Shown piece after piece: positions 5,211 to 6,198 of a stretch of DNA of 6,198 bases. Source of the DNA: JAYPEY01 sp047618185 (lineage in GTDB: Bacteria > Verrucomicrobiota > Verrucomicrobiia > Limisphaerales > JAYPEY01); the NCBI GenBank assembly GCA_047618185.1, contig JBLHKZ010000318.1, positions 1 through 6,198 of the forward strand. Reading direction: 5' to 3'. A model generated the notes under the pieces. That model did not search any database. It saw only the letters and a program-made list of their open reading frames with translations, and was not told the origin of the DNA. How positions within the stretch are numbered: position 1 is the first letter of the stretch; every line of letters starts with the position of its first letter. A program made the position numbers and the translations under genes.

Positions 5211-6198
5211 ATGAAAACCTTTCGAAACATCCTTCTGGCTGCGCTTCTGGTTGGCGGTGGCCTTCCGCCAGTTCATTCCGCCGAGAGCTTCGACATCCCT
5301 GAGTTTCCCAAGGTCGGCATTCTGCCAAAACAGGAAACCGGCGCCGCTCGATTCCTGGAACGGCATCCTGAATACGACGGGCGCGGAGTCGTCGTCGCGA
5401 TTTTCGACACGGGTGTCGATCCAGGTGCGGCGGGATTGCAGACGACCAGCGACGGTCGGCCCAAGATCGTCGATCTGGTCGATGGCTCCGGCAGCGGCGA
5501 TGTTGACACGTCCACGGTTCGCGAAGTGAAGGACGGGACCGTTGAGAGCCTTGCGGGAAAGTCGTTGAAGCTCGGCCCGAAATGGAAGAATCCGACCGGC
5601 AAGGTCCACGTCGGATTGAAGCGCGGTTACGAATTGTATCCGGGAGCGTTGGTGGCGCGGGTCAAAGCCGAACGAAAGAAGGACTGGGACAAATTGCAGC
5701 GCGCGACTCTGACGCGCGAGAAACGGCGACTCGCGACTTTCGACGAAAAGCATGCCAAGCCCAACGCCGCGCAAAAGAAGGCCCGCGAGGAGCTCGCGGA
5801 GAGAGTCGCGCAGTTGAAGGCCCTGCAGAAAGGATACGATGATCCGGGACCCATCTACGACTGCGCGGTGTTTCACGACGGCAAGGTCTGGCGAGCGGCG
5901 ATCGACACCGACGAAGACGGCGACCTGGGCGACGAGAAACTTTTGACGAATTACAAGTTGGAGCGTCAGTGGGCCACGTTCAGCGGGCTGGATTTGCTGA
6001 ACTTTGCGGTGAACGTCTACGACGATGGCAAGCTCCTTTCCATCGTCGCCGACACGGGCGCGCACGGGACCCACGTTGCGGGCATCGTCGCGGGGCATTT
6101 CGAGAGTCAGCCCGAGCTGAACGGCGTGGCGCCCGGAGCTCAGATCGTCTCGGTGAAGATCGGCGACACACGCGTAGGTTCCTCTTCGCTGGGGACGG
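5211..6198 (+). CDS. Secreted tripeptidyl-peptidase II-like subtilisin protease (S8), 5' part
   Basis: The first 329 residues of a subtilase, cut by the window edge. A Sec signal peptide is clear: MKTFRN, a hydrophobic core to about 16, and probable cleavage near VHSA (21-24). The catalytic Asp is D66 in DTGVD and the catalytic His is H285 in HGTHVAG. About 219 residues separate them, the long insertion typical of tripeptidyl-peptidase II and not of ordinary subtilisins. Other blocks recalled from the eukaryotic enzyme are PKIVDLVDGSGSGDV (84-98), DPGPIYD (211-217), DEDGDL (234-239) and NGVAPGAQI (304-312). Residues 150-208 are a highly charged, probably helical part of the insert. TPP II removes tripeptides from peptide N-termini and is about 1250 residues; eukaryotic forms are cytosolic giant complexes, whereas this one should be exported. 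The catalytic Ser lies beyond the window. ATG 5211 is chosen because it starts the signal peptide; no Shine-Dalgarno sequence is present. Confidence 0.93.
   Translation, partial: MKTFRNILLAALLVGGGLPPVHSAESFDIPEFPKVGILPKQETGAARFLERHPEYDGRGVVVAIFDTGVDPGAAGLQTTSDGRPKIVDLVDGSGSGDVDTSTVREVKDGTVESLAGKSLKLGPKWKNPTGKVHVGLKRGYELYPGALVARVKAERKKDWDKLQRATLTREKRRLATFDEKHAKPNAAQKKAREELAERVAQLKALQKGYDDPGPIYDCAVFHDGKVWRAAIDTDEDGDLGDEKLLTNYKLERQWATFSGLDLLNFAVNVYDDGKLLSIVADTGAHGTHVAGIVAGHFESQPELNGVAPGAQIVSVKIGDTRVGSSSLGT

Noticed and set aside
4225..5328. Long minus-strand frame (367 codons) opposite anmK
   Set aside because: The plus strand holds every AnmK motif. The reverse translation is unstructured, Arg/Gln-rich and has no family signature.
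4995..6098. Another 367-codon minus-strand frame, opposite the protease gene
   Set aside because: The plus strand reads continuously as a TPP II-like subtilase with signal peptide and catalytic residues. The equal length to the previous frame is coincidence.
1..6198. A new defence, toxin-antitoxin or other multi-gene system
   Set aside because: The recognisable genes fall into known families with housekeeping or transport roles, and no arrangement beyond the thioesterase-exporter pair suggests a joint system.

Overview
The window is a stretch of a fairly GC-rich bacterial chromosome. It carries five confidently readable genes and a weakly coding, probably decayed left end. The mix of genes points to a Gram-negative lineage of the PVC type. 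A Verrucomicrobiota member is my best guess, with Planctomycetota as the alternative. The evidence is a secreted homologue of eukaryotic tripeptidyl-peptidase II, a stand-alone bacterial RRM protein, an anhydro-muropeptide recycling kinase, and start codons that mostly lack strong Shine-Dalgarno sequences. This assignment is inference.

Layout. Positions 1-908 hold no intact recognisable gene. A basic open frame (28-402) is followed by coding-like pieces that switch frame. One piece contains a strand resembling the carboxypeptidase-regulatory (Ig-like) fold, and the last piece ends in an ATGA overlap with the next gene. I read this as a possible pseudogene. Positions 909-3649 form a tight two-gene operon: a hotdog-fold YbgC/FadM-type acyl-CoA thioesterase overlapping by ATGA a 773-residue RND/MMPL-family exporter. 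Together they suggest handling of an acyl or lipid product that is moved within or out of the inner membrane. The exporter meets a convergent small RRM RNA-binding protein gene (minus strand, 3664-3936) with only 14 bases between them. That gene diverges across about 70 bases from anmK (4009-5139), the cytoplasmic kinase that returns 1,6-anhydro-MurNAc from cell-wall turnover to metabolism. After a 71-base gap a TPP II-like subtilase starts at 5211 and runs off the right edge. Its signal peptide, catalytic Asp and His, and the characteristic long Asp-His insertion are all inside the window; the Ser is not.

The most notable points are four. The TPP II homologue is apparently exported, and at the position expected for one of the two glutamates that grip the substrate N-terminus it has Ser. 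The exporter keeps the acidic pair in its second half but lacks it in the first. The left end looks like a single gene broken by a stop and frameshifts. No mobile element, CRISPR array, tRNA or rRNA was seen, and I do not see a convincing new multi-gene system.
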